Of a stretch of DNA of 29,896 nt, positions 16,201-24,900 are shown one piece after another. The stretch comes from an uncultured bacterium. GTDB lineage: Bacteria; Actinomycetota; Coriobacteriia; Coriobacteriales; Coriobacteriaceae. Both the position numbers and the translations under genes were made by a program. The DNA is taken from contig CAJMRN010000015.1 of NCBI GenBank assembly GCA_905215815.1, positions 1 to 29,896 of the forward strand. The letters run 5' to 3'. Numbering within the stretch: position 1 is the stretch's first letter; each line of letters opens with the position of its first letter. Below the pieces are notes generated by a model. The model did not search any database, was not told the origin of the DNA, and saw only the letters and a list, made by a program, of their open reading frames with translations.

Positions 16201-17101
16201 TCATGCGCATGCGGTTGGGGTCGTCGACCTTGGCGTTCATGCCAATGCACATGATGACGTCCTGCACGGGCGCGTCCTCGCGGCGCAGGTAGTGGAAGTC
16301 GTTGGTGGCGATGACCTTGACGCCCACCTGCTTGGCAATATCGATGAGCGTGCGGTCCATCTGCTCGTCGGTCAGGCCGTTGTCGGTGGTAATGCCGTGT
16401 TCCTGGATCTCGATATAAAAGTCACCGGGATCGAAGGTGTCGCGGAAGGTCTCGGCCCACTTGATGGCGCCCTCCATGTCACCGCGGTCGATGTACTTGG
16501 GGATGATGCCGGCGATGCAGGCGCTCGTGCAGATCATGCCCTTGGCGTGGCGGCGCAGGTTGTCGAGCGTCACACGCGGCTTGTAGTAAAAGCCCTGCAC
16601 AGCGGCCTCGGAGACCGTCTGCATTAGGTTGACGTAGCCCTCCTGGTCCTTGGCCAGAAGAATCATGTGGTAGAGCTCGGGCTTGTGGTCGCGGGCAAGG
16701 GTCTCGTCCGGCGTAAAGTAGACCTCGCAGCCAAAGATGGGCTTGATGACCAGGGGCGGCTTGAGCTCGTCGATGTTGCCTTTCTCGTCCCACATGGCCA
16801 TGTCCTTCACATACTGGGCATGCTCGCGCGGGTTTTCCTCGGGATCGGGCTCCACCAACTCGTCGCGGCGATCCTTTTCCAAGAAGGCCTTGTCGTGACT
16901 CCAGGTTTTGTACTCGGGCGTATTGTGGTTGACGGCGTCGCAGGCCAGCGCCAGGTCGGGCACGCCATACATGTAGCCGTGGTCGGTAATGGCCACGGCG
17001 GGCATGCCCAGCTCAACGGCACGGTTGACCATATCCTGGATACGGGTTGCGCCGTCGAGCATGGAGAAAACAGTGTGATTGTGCAGATGGACGAATGCCA
17101 T
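13298..17101 (-). CDS. dnaE: DNA polymerase III alpha subunit (DnaE)
   Basis: DnaE is the replicative polymerase catalytic subunit. The ATG at 17101 (MAFVHLHNHT) is placed by the PHP-domain start and by GGAGC about 7 bases upstream; the product is 1267 residues. Domains in order are a PHP domain with metal-ligand motif HLHNH (5-9), and the C-family palm with PDIDMDF (466-472). The fingers contain YGTMVYQEQVMLI and AFNKSHSAGYA, then come helix-hairpin-helix sequence (GLAGIRGVGTGVA) and an OB fold starting near residue 1120 (GEATVVVFPKTYKEAEGYL). Between IRKPVAKKK and MNGAIKN there are about 12 residues more than in E. coli DnaE. Upstream lie a palindrome and addA; downstream is the SNF2 gene. 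Confidence 0.97.
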   Translation of the reverse strand: MAFVHLHNHTVFSMLDGATRIQDMVNRAVELGMPAVAITDHGYMYGVPDLALACDAVNHNTPEYKTWSHDKAFLEKDRRDELVEPDPEENPREHAQYVKDMAMWDEKGNIDELKPPLVIKPIFGCEVYFTPDETLARDHKPELYHMILLAKDQEGYVNLMQTVSEAAVQGFYYKPRVTLDNLRRHAKGMICTSACIAGIIPKYIDRGDMEGAIKWAETFRDTFDPGDFYIEIQEHGITTDNGLTDEQMDRTLIDIAKQVGVKVIATNDFHYLRREDAPVQDVIMCIGMNAKVDDPNRMRMTGSEFYMKTEEEMRAMFPYCPEACDNTLEIADKCYVELDWDSIILPRFPLLDPGETHESQFRRECEKGLRQHYGDDWATREICGVNIKERFEYEYKVICDKGFAAYFLIVAEYVQWAKDNGIGVGPGRGSAAGAIVAYAMNITAFDPLENGLMFERFLSPQRTEMPDIDMDFDDERRLEVVEHVRQLYGPEKVTHVITYSTIKAKQAINDAARVLDYPVYMGQRLSKMVSSDPKVKLKQVLEKQPGKEDLFNPDFAEAYKKDDDARRIIDTALSIEGLTRGEGVHACAVLICRDPVNEHVPTKLDTKGGVEITQYEGHTVADMGLLKMDFLGLRTLTVISKAKANIKKNFGIDIKEEEIPFDDPEIFKLMGSGHTAGVFQVESAGMTATIKNMKPTEYKHVVALIALYRPGPLGAGMVSSYINRMNGKEPAVSYDDRLDDILGETYGTMVYQEQVMLISVEMCGFSKGESDSRIRKPVAKKKIKLLTSTVLHWEDGSDETTYDHWMNGAIKNNYTREVAQKIWDDVLEFASYAFNKSHSAGYAILVMQTAWLKAHYPHEYMAAVLTSYTGKTDKIVHYVSACRHDGIPVLSPDVNESGTEFTATKEGVRFGLAGIRGVGTGVAQAIIAEREAGGPFKTLHDFVERVDSSQANRRVIESLIKAGAFDSTGYPRRQMMHFVDKNNPENIIDAAVKRQKDRASGQTSFFDMFGDVEGSGFEVSVPDPDGQEWDRHLKLSQEKEVLGIYVSDHPLRPFEYALAKARDFSFSQIDTGYEVQNPTGGTINQEIPEGKALWWAGMVSSVSKRVTKNGDPMGIVQLEDMEGEATVVVFPKTYKEAEGYLYGEVDPETGAQLSDAFVRIKGKLERSDRGDQIIAQEIVPLELNEESNKPKVFEVMVPNSRFSQGNMARLATVLTANPGGDRVEIFIEQVDGRVLRAEVPAKVNARSIPLLAEAKAIVGNQGRVTVI

Positions 17102-17141
17102 GTGATGAGCTCCGATGCGGGTTCGTGATCTTAGGGTTACG

Positions 17142-17147
17142 ATTCTA
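17142..17147 (-). promoter_or_regulatory. Candidate -10 element for dnaE
   Basis: The minus strand reads TAGAAT here, 40 bases upstream of the dnaE ATG. No good -35 is visible at 16-18 bases, so the call rests on the hexamer and its position. Confidence 0.35.
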
Positions 17148-17203
17148 CCGCACGGCGCGGACGGCACCCGAACCTAGCCCAAACCCACACGGCTCCTATT
17201 GAG

Positions 17204-17266
17204 TTGCGGTGAAATAGTTCCCGCTTGGGCCACCTGGGTCGCAATACAGGAACTATTCCACCGCAA
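17204..17266. repeat. Palindromic element, family B variant (TTGCGGTG...ATAGTTCC arms)
   Basis: TTGCGGTGAAATAGTTCC (17204-17221) faces its near-perfect complement (17249-17266; one mismatch, A/G). The 27-base loop is unlike the loops of the copies at 28318 and 29844. In the minus direction the element starts 12 bases after the addA stop codon. The outer part TTGCGGTGAAATAG is identical to the other two copies, while the inner part differs (TTCC rather than GGACTGTTT). It may act as an mRNA 3'-end structure for addBA. Confidence 0.85.
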
Positions 17267-17278
17267 GTTATCTGAGGG

Positions 17279-20200
17279 CTAGAGGTTGTAGGTGACCACT
17301 TGAGGTTCGGCGGGTTCGACGAAGATGGTTGGATCCGGCTGCTCCACGCGGACGAACTTGACGGTCACAGCCTCAAAGCCCGCCTTGTGCAGAACATCAG
17401 CGTAGACGCACGCCTGCAGGGCGTGCTTCTCGAGCAGCTGGTCCGGCGTCTCGTCCGGCGTGCCACCCGTCTTGTAATCGATGACCAGTGCGCGCGACGG
17501 ATCGGCCGGGTCGGTTGCCAAGACATCGATGGCGCCCTCGGCATAGGCGCCGTAGCGGGCGATATCCTCGTCCTCGCAGCCCAGCGAGAAGAACGGCACC
17601 TCGGCACGAATGCACGGCCACGCGAGCAGCTCGGCACGAACCGACGACTTGAGCCAGCGATCCAGAGCGACATCGAAGCGCTCGCGCTGTTCCGGCGTCA
17701 GGCGCCACAAGCGAGCCAGGGCGTCGGCACGCTCAGCGGGCAGTGCATCGGCACCCATCTCGATGAGCCACTGGCAGGCGGCATGGAACGCCGAGCCCAG
17801 CGCCATGGGGTTGCCGGCGAGCTCAACGGCGGCCACGTCTGCATCCGTCATCTCGGAACCATCCGACTCCGCATCATCGCCGGCCTCGTCCATGGGCACG
17901 TGTACCTCGGCGGCACGATCTTCCGTCTCGGCATGGAGCGCCGCGGCGATTGACGAGTAGCTATACGAATCACGCATCGGATACGGACAGATGCCCATGC
18001 GCACGCCCACTGCCTGGGGATACACAAGCTCAAACGAATCGGGCTTGGGGTCGGCAGGACCGGGGACGGTTGAGCGCGCAGCATTATCGGCGGCATCGGC
18101 ATCGCCACGAACAAGCCTGCCCTCGACATCCAGCGAAGCGTTGGCCTCAAACGCCTGCTCGCCAAACGTAAAGTCCGCCAGCGAGATGAACTCGTAGTCG
18201 CCCGGCTTGGAGTTGTCGAACACCAAACGGTCACTATCGAGCTGCGGCATGTCCAGACTGTCGGCCGGCAGGATGCGGCGCAGCACGTCGTAGGTCAGAT
18301 CGATCTCGACGTCGAAGGTCGGCGCCGTCACCTTGCCACGGCTCACGCCGGCATCCATCGCCAAGATCACCAGCTCGCGCGCACGCGTCATGGCGACATA
18401 GAGCAGACGAGCCCGCTCTTCGAGCGAAAGTTGCAGGTCGTCGTTGCGCAGACGGGCAAATGCCTCGGCGGGAGAGCCCGTCGCGCATACGTCCTCCATA
18501 AGCTCTGGCGGCAACCACAGCGACGTGCCCTTGCCCTTAAACGCGTGTTCAAACTGCTTTTTGACGTCATCGCCCTTCACGAACGTACCGTCCGCGAGTT
18601 TAACGCCGTCGAAGCGTGCCGGCAGCGCCACGATCTGCGCTCCGCCCTCGACGCGACCCATCTGCGCCGCACCGGACGGCTTGCGCACGCCAAAACACTC
18701 GGCAACCGCCACGACCGGATACTCCAGACCCTTGGACGCATGCACGGTCATGATGCGTACCGCGCCGTCACCCTCCTCGTTGAGCGCGCCCGGGGCCTCC
18801 TTGCCCGCCAAGAAGCGGTCGAAGGCGAGCGCGATGGAGCGCGGAGAATTGCCGAGCTCGGCCTCTGCCTCGGCCACGGCGTCGAGCGCCTTGAGCACGT
18901 TGGCGGCAATGGCCTTCCCCTCGGGGCCGCGCTGCGCCAGGCGCACGAACCAGCCGGAGGCATTGACCGCGTCGCGCGCGATGGCGGCGAACGAATCGCG
19001 TCCCACGCGACGAAGCGCATAGCGCAGCACCTCGCGGGCACGCGTCACGAGCGGCAGGTTCTGCAAACCCGGCACATCGGAATCGCTCATGATGCCCACA
19101 TCGATATTGCGGCGCGACGTCTCGCCCGTCTGCTCGTCGAGCTTGGTCGCCAGCGCCAGGAACTCCTGGGCGCCGAGTGCAAACATCGGCGAGGCCAGCA
19201 ACGGCATAAGGCCTTGGGCCGTATCGGCCGGATTGGCGAGCGCGCAGACCAGGGCACGCACCGTCTGCACCTCGGCCGCCTGGGCAAAGACCGAGCCGCC
19301 TGCGATGACGCAGTCGAGTCCTTGGTCGCGGAAGGCCTGCGCGTAGACGTCGGCATTGGTCATGCGACCCAGCAGCAGCACCATGCCGCCCTGGGGCTGG
19401 CCGGCATCGGCAAGCGCATGGAATCGCTCGGCGATCGCACGGGCCTTGGCCTGCGTGCGCTCCTGCATACTGCCGCCGGCAACGAACAGCGCCTGGCGGC
19501 GCGAAGCCTTTGCCTTGAGCATGTCCTTGCGTTTGTCGCTCGGTTCAAGATCCAAGAACCCCTGCATCAAACCACCGGTGTCGCCGTCAAAGACGCGCGC
19601 CACATAGCGCAGCACCTCGTCGTGGCTGCGGAAGTTGCGCACGAGTTTGACGAGCTCGCCGGCGGGAGCATCGGACGTGGTGACCGTCTCGGACGCCGTC
19701 GTCGAACCCACCTTGCGCTCCTGGCGGCGAAACACCTCGACCTCGGCACCACGGAAGCGATAGATCGACTGCTGCGCATCGCCCACCGTGCACAGCGCGC
19801 GCTCGCCCGCACCCGTCAAATAGCGAATCAGATCGACCTGCATCTGGTCGGTATCTTGGAACTCGTCGATCATGACCATCTTAAAGCGGCCCTCATAGGC
19901 AGCTCGAATAGCCGGGTAGTCGCGCAGCGCCTCGTACGCCATGCGCAGCAGGTCATTGTTATCGAGCGCGGACTGGTCGGCCTTGAGCGCACGGTACTCC
20001 GCCTCCACGGAACGGGCCAGGCCCACCAGCGCATCGAGCGCCGGGCCACCGCAGGCAAGCACGATATTGACAAACGCATCGGCGGCCTCGGCCTTGAGCA
20101 GCTCGACCTGCTCCTTAGGAAACGCCTTGCTCGCCCGAGGCATACTGCACGACATCATGAGTCGCGCCGCATCCTCCATGGTTTTGCCGCTCGCCTCAAA

Positions 20201-20905
20201 CGCGTCGATGGCGTCGAGTGCCACCTGCGCTTTCTCGGTCGTGGCCTTGCTTGCGCCCAGCGCCGCACGATAGGCATCGGCAAGCGCCGAGGTGTCGGCC
20301 TGGCCGCGCGCCACGCACACATCGTCCATGCCGCCCGGAAGCTGGCTCGATAGCTCCAGCAAGTCGCGCACCAGGCCTTTGATGGTGGTACCGGCGCCAA
20401 ACGTCCCGCCCTCGCCCGCCATGGGATACCAGGCGTAGAGGGCCTTAAGCGAAGTGGCGAGCTCGGGCGCGGCATCGGGCGCCGTCGCGCGCCCCAGCAC
20501 ATGCTCGACAGCCTGATCCATAAGCTCGTCGGTATCGGTGAGCACCGTGAACTCGGGATCGATGCCCAGCTCCAACGCATGCGCGCGCAGAATGCGCGAA
20601 CACATGCCGTGAATGGTCGAGATCCAAGCGTCATCGACCGTCAGGGCCTCTTCGTCCATCCCCTCGTCGATAAGCGCACGGCGCACGCGGTCGCGGATCT
20701 CGGCCGCGGCGTCTTTGGTAAAGGTAATGGCGAGCACCTGGTCCAGATGCTCGACAAACGGACCGGATTCGGGCGAGAGCGCATAGACGATGCGGCGCGT
20801 GAGGGTAAAGGTCTTGCCCGAGCCGGCACCTGCCGAGACAAACAGCGGACGGTCGAGCGTTTTGACGACTTGCAGCTGTTGCGGCATCAAAGTCGAAAGA
20901 TCCAT
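17279..20905 (-). CDS. addA: ATP-dependent helicase/nuclease subunit A (AddA)
   Basis: AddA is the motor-nuclease subunit of the double-strand break processing complex that prepares ends for RecA. The 1208-residue product has a UvrD-type superfamily 1 helicase: Walker A AGAGSGKT (25-32), motif II DEFQDTD (~347-353), motif III VGDAQQSIYRFRGAE, motif V IMTVHASKGLEYPVV and motif VI YVAMTRARELVIL. The C-terminal PD-(D/E)XK nuclease core is ALVIDYKTGG near residue 1141, followed by a QACVYADVL helix. The ATG at 20905 lies three bases after the addB stop codon, so the two are coupled. It fits AddA rather than mycobacterial-type AdnB because its partner has no motor motifs. Confidence 0.93.
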   Translation of the reverse strand: MDLSTLMPQQLQVVKTLDRPLFVSAGAGSGKTFTLTRRIVYALSPESGPFVEHLDQVLAITFTKDAAAEIRDRVRRALIDEGMDEEALTVDDAWISTIHGMCSRILRAHALELGIDPEFTVLTDTDELMDQAVEHVLGRATAPDAAPELATSLKALYAWYPMAGEGGTFGAGTTIKGLVRDLLELSSQLPGGMDDVCVARGQADTSALADAYRAALGASKATTEKAQVALDAIDAFEASGKTMEDAARLMMSCSMPRASKAFPKEQVELLKAEAADAFVNIVLACGGPALDALVGLARSVEAEYRALKADQSALDNNDLLRMAYEALRDYPAIRAAYEGRFKMVMIDEFQDTDQMQVDLIRYLTGAGERALCTVGDAQQSIYRFRGAEVEVFRRQERKVGSTTASETVTTSDAPAGELVKLVRNFRSHDEVLRYVARVFDGDTGGLMQGFLDLEPSDKRKDMLKAKASRRQALFVAGGSMQERTQAKARAIAERFHALADAGQPQGGMVLLLGRMTNADVYAQAFRDQGLDCVIAGGSVFAQAAEVQTVRALVCALANPADTAQGLMPLLASPMFALGAQEFLALATKLDEQTGETSRRNIDVGIMSDSDVPGLQNLPLVTRAREVLRYALRRVGRDSFAAIARDAVNASGWFVRLAQRGPEGKAIAANVLKALDAVAEAEAELGNSPRSIALAFDRFLAGKEAPGALNEEGDGAVRIMTVHASKGLEYPVVAVAECFGVRKPSGAAQMGRVEGGAQIVALPARFDGVKLADGTFVKGDDVKKQFEHAFKGKGTSLWLPPELMEDVCATGSPAEAFARLRNDDLQLSLEERARLLYVAMTRARELVILAMDAGVSRGKVTAPTFDVEIDLTYDVLRRILPADSLDMPQLDSDRLVFDNSKPGDYEFISLADFTFGEQAFEANASLDVEGRLVRGDADAADNAARSTVPGPADPKPDSFELVYPQAVGVRMGICPYPMRDSYSYSSIAAALHAETEDRAAEVHVPMDEAGDDAESDGSEMTDADVAAVELAGNPMALGSAFHAACQWLIEMGADALPAERADALARLWRLTPEQRERFDVALDRWLKSSVRAELLAWPCIRAEVPFFSLGCEDEDIARYGAYAEGAIDVLATDPADPSRALVIDYKTGGTPDETPDQLLEKHALQACVYADVLHKAGFEAVTVKFVRVEQPDPTIFVEPAEPQVVTYNL

Positions 20906-20908
20906 GGT

Positions 20909-23900
20909 CTACACGTCCCTCCTTACAAACGTTCCTTCGTGGTTATACGAGCAGCGCGCATGCGCGGCCTGCGCCGACGTCGGATCGACAGCGGCGACGT
21001 CGCCCGCCTCGAGCTCGCGCAGGCGCTCGGCAATGCCGGCCTCCACGCGGTCGAGCAGCGCATCGAAGTCCATGTTGCCGCCCTCGCCCGGAAAGCCCTT
21101 CTTGAGGCCCGGGATGCGACCGTCGCCGCGCTCTTCCTCGAGCAACTCGGCACTTGCGGCACCACGCAGCGCGGGCTTGCCGCCCTTGGTCGAAAAATAG
21201 AGCGCAGCACGGGTATCTAGGCCCAGCGCCCGACGCATGGCCTGGGCGTAGATGAGTGTCTGGGTATGGGGCGGCAGCCAGCGCGGGTCGTCGATGGAGG
21301 CCTCGCCCGACTCCTCGTCGCGCACCGTGGGGTCGGCGAGCTTAAACTCCTCGACACCCGAACGATGCTTGTAGTCGATTACCACGGCGCGATTCTCGGC
21401 ATCCACGTCAACGCGGTCGATGCGCCCACCGAGCGGCCAACCGGCATACTCGACCTGGAGCTCGTTGAACGCAAACTCCAGGTAGCGCGGCGCGAAGGGC
21501 GCGAGCGCCTCGGACTCGTAGGCGAGCACGCCTTCCAGTTGCGGCAAGATCTCGGCCGCCTGGCGCTCCTCCACTGGAGAGAGCGGCACCAGCGGGCCCT
21601 CGGTACCGCGCTTGCCGGCGTGCTCGGCCAGGGTCTCGGCAAAGACCTCGTGCAGCAGCCCCTTCGCGCGCGGCAGATTCATGGGCGTCACGCGCTCCAT
21701 GCCCTCCTGCGGAAGACGTGCATGCAAGTGCTCCAGCACGTCATGGACAAAGTTGCCCTTCTCCATGTTGCCAAAGCCCGCATCGATGGACTGAGGTTTG
21801 ACGCGATACGAGACGAACCAGCACAGCGGGCAGGTGGAATAGGCCTCGATCTGCGAGGCGGACGTCAGGCGCGGCACGAGCGGCGCGTCCTCGCCCTCGC
21901 CATCGCGACGACGCAGGACCAAATACGGCACGGCCTCGGCACTCAGATGCTGAGGGGCTTCACAGGTCACGCGCTCGCGCTTGAGACCTTCGCCTGCCGC
22001 GGGATCGAAGTCCTTTACGATATCACCCTCACCCACGCACTTCGCCTTGTCGGCGCCAGCGGCTTTAGCGTCACCAGCGGTCTTAGCGTCGTCAGCGATC
22101 TTAGCGCCGTCAGCCTCGGCATGCGCCCGCAACTCGGTCCACACGGCAGCCGGATAGCACTCGCGCGCCTGGCGATCGTGGGTCACACGGGCGAGCGTAA
22201 CCGGGCCGCGTGACGCCTGCATCGCGTGGCCAAAGCGCGCGCGCAGCAAGGCCGCGGGCTCAAGCATCACGCCCTCGCGACCAAGGCTCGCCGCCAGCGT
22301 GGCCAGCGGCCCCTCCTCGTGTGAGAGCGGATAGCTGTCCAAATCGACATCGGCAAACAGCACGGCATCGTAGCTGCCGGGGCGCAGAGCCGCCGCATCG
22401 GCAAGCGAGGCAAAACGAACCTGGGCGCGCGGCGCGCGGTCAACCTCGTGGGTCTCGTAATCATAGGCGGTGCTACGCTTGTCCACCTTGGTGCGAATGC
22501 CATCGAGCACGGGCACGGTCGCGGCCTGCGACACGTCGAGCGCGCGGGCGCCGTTCATAAGGATGTCGATGGCGTGGCGCAGCAGGGCTACCTCCGCCTG
22601 GCGACGGGCCTGGCCATCCAAGCTGCCCAGCGAGCGATCGGGCAACGCCTCGGCAACGGCAAGCATGGCCTTGAGCGCCGTCACGGGCTTGTCACGCCAC
22701 AGCGCCTGGAACACGTCCGAAACCACACACGGCACGTTCTTAAACCAGTTCTCGTCGCTCGCCGCCTTGCGCGCGCCCCTCACCTGGCCCTGAACGCTCT
22801 GCAGCAGGCTCTTAACGCCCGCGATAGTCTTGCTGCGCGAGAGACGCATATTCTTATCGAAGGTACGGGCATTGACGGCATCAGCGCCCGAAAGCGGACT
22901 GTAGATCCAGTCGGTAAGCTCCGGCGCGGGCCACCACTCGGTCTTTGACGCCATGCCCTCATCGGCGGCCTTCATGCGCTCGATCAGGCCGGCAAGCGCC
23001 GCAAGCTGCCTGCCCGCAATGGATTGGGAAAACGCCGTGAACTCAACTGTCTCGGCAGCGATATGACGAGCCGCCAGACGAGAGGCGAGCTCACCGAACA
23101 GCTGGGGTGCCCGGGCAGAAACAACGAGCACGCACACGGGGTCGGCGGGCGTTGCAGCAGCTTTATCGGCCTTGGACTCCTTGTGCACTTTCACCAACTT
23201 ATCGATGGCGTCCGCATAGACATGAGCACGGGCATGGGGACCGGCGACCTCAATAAAGACAGGCTGAGCGGCAGTCCCGCAAGCGACATCAGACGCGACG
23301 GCGTCCTCCCCCAGCGGCGCGGCCTCAAACAGCACACCGCGGGCATCAAATGCCGTGGCAAGCTCCTCGCGCATCGCCGCCTGCTCGCGGGCAAGCAGCA
23401 CGACGACCTCTCCCCCATTGTTCGCCACGGCAGATAGCAGCTCGAGCAGGCCGTGCGTAAACGACGTGACACCGCGCACGCATACGGCGCGGGTGCACGC
23501 CGGCAGGTTATCGGCCAGGGCACCGGCTATAATGTCAGCTGCCTCGCAGGGCTCGACCATATCTCGACGGTCCAAACCGCCCGCATAGGCACGCAAAAGC
23601 TCGAACACACGAGCCTCGGCATCGCTTTTTGGCTCAGGCTGGCAATTGTTGTCACGGCATCGCTCGGCCGTCGTCCCCGCAACGCCCGGCAACACGTCGC
23701 GGGCCATGCGCGCAAGCATGCGCACTGTACCCTGGCTGCGCGAAAGCGGCTGTAGGTCGACATCATCGAGACGCGTGACCATGTCCGAGAACAGCATCTG
23801 GCGCTGCAGGTTGTCGACGAAACCGCGCCCGTCACCCAATAGCTCCCAAAGCGAACGAAGCCACGATGTAGGCGTCTTGTAGTCGATACCCAGTGAAACC

Positions 23901-24058
23901 CCGGCTTCCGCCACATCATGACGGCACAGGTCGAGCTCGGCAAACGTAGGTGCCAGCAGCACGGCACGCCCGTGGCGGGCAATAAGGTCGGCAAGCAACG
24001 CCGACTCGGCATCGCTCAAATCCGTGCCGGCATTGGTGGTATAGATTCGAACAGGCAT
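20909..24058 (-). CDS. addB: AddB-like nuclease subunit, without Walker A and with an incomplete Fe-S cysteine set
   Basis: The ATG at 24058 follows GGAGGACC. The product is 1049 residues and pairs with AddA directly downstream. The fold is recognisable from the N-terminal LLAPTFAELDLCRHD strand-helix and the region LTSASQIEAYSTCPLCWFVSY (about 730-750), plus the RecB-type nuclease core AVVIDYKHRSG near 892-902 and the YAQAMRRALGL helix. No phosphate-binding loop is present at the N-terminus, where Bacillus AddB has one; RexB-type proteins also lack it. The AddB iron-sulfur cluster normally uses one Cys before the nuclease core and three after it. Here I see C742 and C745 before and only C1036 (ARCSYNHEG) at the extreme C-terminus. 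Confidence 0.85.
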   Translation of the reverse strand: MPVRIYTTNAGTDLSDAESALLADLIARHGRAVLLAPTFAELDLCRHDVAEAGVSLGIDYKTPTSWLRSLWELLGDGRGFVDNLQRQMLFSDMVTRLDDVDLQPLSRSQGTVRMLARMARDVLPGVAGTTAERCRDNNCQPEPKSDAEARVFELLRAYAGGLDRRDMVEPCEAADIIAGALADNLPACTRAVCVRGVTSFTHGLLELLSAVANNGGEVVVLLAREQAAMREELATAFDARGVLFEAAPLGEDAVASDVACGTAAQPVFIEVAGPHARAHVYADAIDKLVKVHKESKADKAAATPADPVCVLVVSARAPQLFGELASRLAARHIAAETVEFTAFSQSIAGRQLAALAGLIERMKAADEGMASKTEWWPAPELTDWIYSPLSGADAVNARTFDKNMRLSRSKTIAGVKSLLQSVQGQVRGARKAASDENWFKNVPCVVSDVFQALWRDKPVTALKAMLAVAEALPDRSLGSLDGQARRQAEVALLRHAIDILMNGARALDVSQAATVPVLDGIRTKVDKRSTAYDYETHEVDRAPRAQVRFASLADAAALRPGSYDAVLFADVDLDSYPLSHEEGPLATLAASLGREGVMLEPAALLRARFGHAMQASRGPVTLARVTHDRQARECYPAAVWTELRAHAEADGAKIADDAKTAGDAKAAGADKAKCVGEGDIVKDFDPAAGEGLKRERVTCEAPQHLSAEAVPYLVLRRRDGEGEDAPLVPRLTSASQIEAYSTCPLCWFVSYRVKPQSIDAGFGNMEKGNFVHDVLEHLHARLPQEGMERVTPMNLPRAKGLLHEVFAETLAEHAGKRGTEGPLVPLSPVEERQAAEILPQLEGVLAYESEALAPFAPRYLEFAFNELQVEYAGWPLGGRIDRVDVDAENRAVVIDYKHRSGVEEFKLADPTVRDEESGEASIDDPRWLPPHTQTLIYAQAMRRALGLDTRAALYFSTKGGKPALRGAASAELLEEERGDGRIPGLKKGFPGEGGNMDFDALLDRVEAGIAERLRELEAGDVAAVDPTSAQAAHARCSYNHEGTFVRRDV

Positions 24059-24143
24059 GGTCCTCCGCTCAAACTGTTCGCAATAATCAATGCATCCATC
24101 CTACCCGCCCAAGCGGACAGATTTGCCCCACGCCAACAGATTT

Positions 24144-24226
24144 GATCCCTTGGGGACGGAGGAAAATGGATCACCGAGGGGGTCTGTCTAACCCGGTGAT
24201 CCGTTTTCCTCCGTCCCCAAGGGATC
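24144..24226. repeat. Palindromic element, family A copy 2
   Basis: GATCCCTTGGGGACGGAGG at 24144 opens a 32-base arm. Its complement ends at 24226 and differs at one position, which is a G-U wobble in the plus-strand transcript. The arms match the copy at 2915-2997 almost throughout, and the loop again contains GAGGGGGT in the same orientation. On the minus strand it begins at the base after the T-tract of the downstream regulator's terminator, and it separates that gene from addB. Confidence 0.9.
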
Positions 24227-24254
24227 AAAAAACCGCCCCCGGAGGAGCGGTTTT
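24227..24254 (-). terminator. Intrinsic terminator of the YerC-type regulator gene
   Basis: On the minus strand AAAACCGC (24254-24247) pairs with GCGGTTTT (24236-24229), and the T-tract runs to 24227. It ends 24 bases after the stop codon at 24278. The family A palindrome abuts it with no gap. Confidence 0.8.
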
Positions 24255-24277
24255 GCACAATTCGTTTTTGGCGCGGC

Positions 24278-24577
24278 TTACTCGCCATCCTCCAGCTTAA
24301 TGAGGATCTTGCGGTAGCCACCGTACTCGCCGTTGAGTGCCTTGGACACACGGCTCACCGTGGTGGACGAAGCGCCGGTACGCGCCTGAACCTCAACATA
24401 GGGCTCGCCCTCGTCCAGGTAACGCGCGACCTGCAGACGCTGCGATAGATCACAAATCTCGCGCGGCGTGCAGATATCGGTCAAGAACGCTTGGATATCT
24501 TTCTCGTCGTCCAAAAGGCTAAATGCGTGGACCAGCTGCTTGACATCAGGCTTGTCAAACATGTTCTCGATATTCAT
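24278..24577 (-). CDS. TrpR/YerC-family helix-turn-helix regulator
   Basis: The product has 99 residues, the usual length for the YerC/YecD family of TrpR-like DNA-binding proteins. An all-helical N-terminus (MNIENMFDKPDVKQLVHAFSLL) precedes the characteristic TPREICDLSQRLQVARYLDEGEPY. The helix-turn-helix follows at about residues 60-82 (VQARTGASSTTVSRVSKAL), then the family's NGEYGGYR segment. It has no tryptophan-operon neighbours, so a role as a tryptophan repressor is not implied; the regulon and ligand are unknown. It sits upstream of addBA on the same strand but is separated from it by a terminator and the family A palindrome, so it is probably monocistronic. The ribosome site is weak (GGCGGTGA). 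Confidence 0.92.
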   Translation of the reverse strand: MNIENMFDKPDVKQLVHAFSLLDDEKDIQAFLTDICTPREICDLSQRLQVARYLDEGEPYVEVQARTGASSTTVSRVSKALNGEYGGYRKILIKLEDGE

Positions 24578-24900
24578 CGATCACCGCCAAACCCGCCAAA
24601 AGGCATCGAAGTTGATACTGACATCGGACATCGTTCGCCCGTTCTATGCAATAGGGCAACGCCTGTGGCTTTTGCCCGTAGCAGTGTAGCACACCACCAA
24701 ACTAAAGCGACAAGACTCTCTGCCAGCGGCGCGTTTTCTAGGACGAACGCCGTTTTGAAACCGAATACGCACGCAAGCTCCATGAATATCTGAGACAATG
24801 GGCGCCCAAACAGGGCCGTGCCCGCGCATCTATCCGAGTTGCAAAGGCACGTGCCTCTCACGCCTCTTTGCCACGTCTTGCGCAAGAAAGGATTTCCACC
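24578..24900. other. Divergent intergenic region with hairpin and palindrome
   Basis: No gene is visible in these 323 bases. On the minus strand TGCTACACT (near 24688-24696) is an extended -10 candidate for the regulator gene. It is followed by a leader hairpin at 24654-24677 (GGGCAA ... TTGCCC with an inner GCC/GGC) without a T-tract. On the plus side a perfect 12-base palindrome AGGCACGTGCCT (24845-24856) lies 44 bases before the membrane-protein ATG and could be an operator. GCAAAG (24841) and CTTTGC (24866) enclose it as a further weak inverted repeat. Confidence 0.35.

Noticed and set aside
13955..16627. 890-codon plus-strand open frame inside dnaE
   Set aside because: It is antisense to an unmistakable DnaE; long shadow frames are common opposite GC-rich genes, and its protein is low-complexity Val/Leu/Gly/Asp/His.
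18431..20353. 640-codon plus-strand frame inside addA
   Set aside because: It is antisense to conserved helicase motifs, with no ribosome site and an Arg/His/Leu-rich product.
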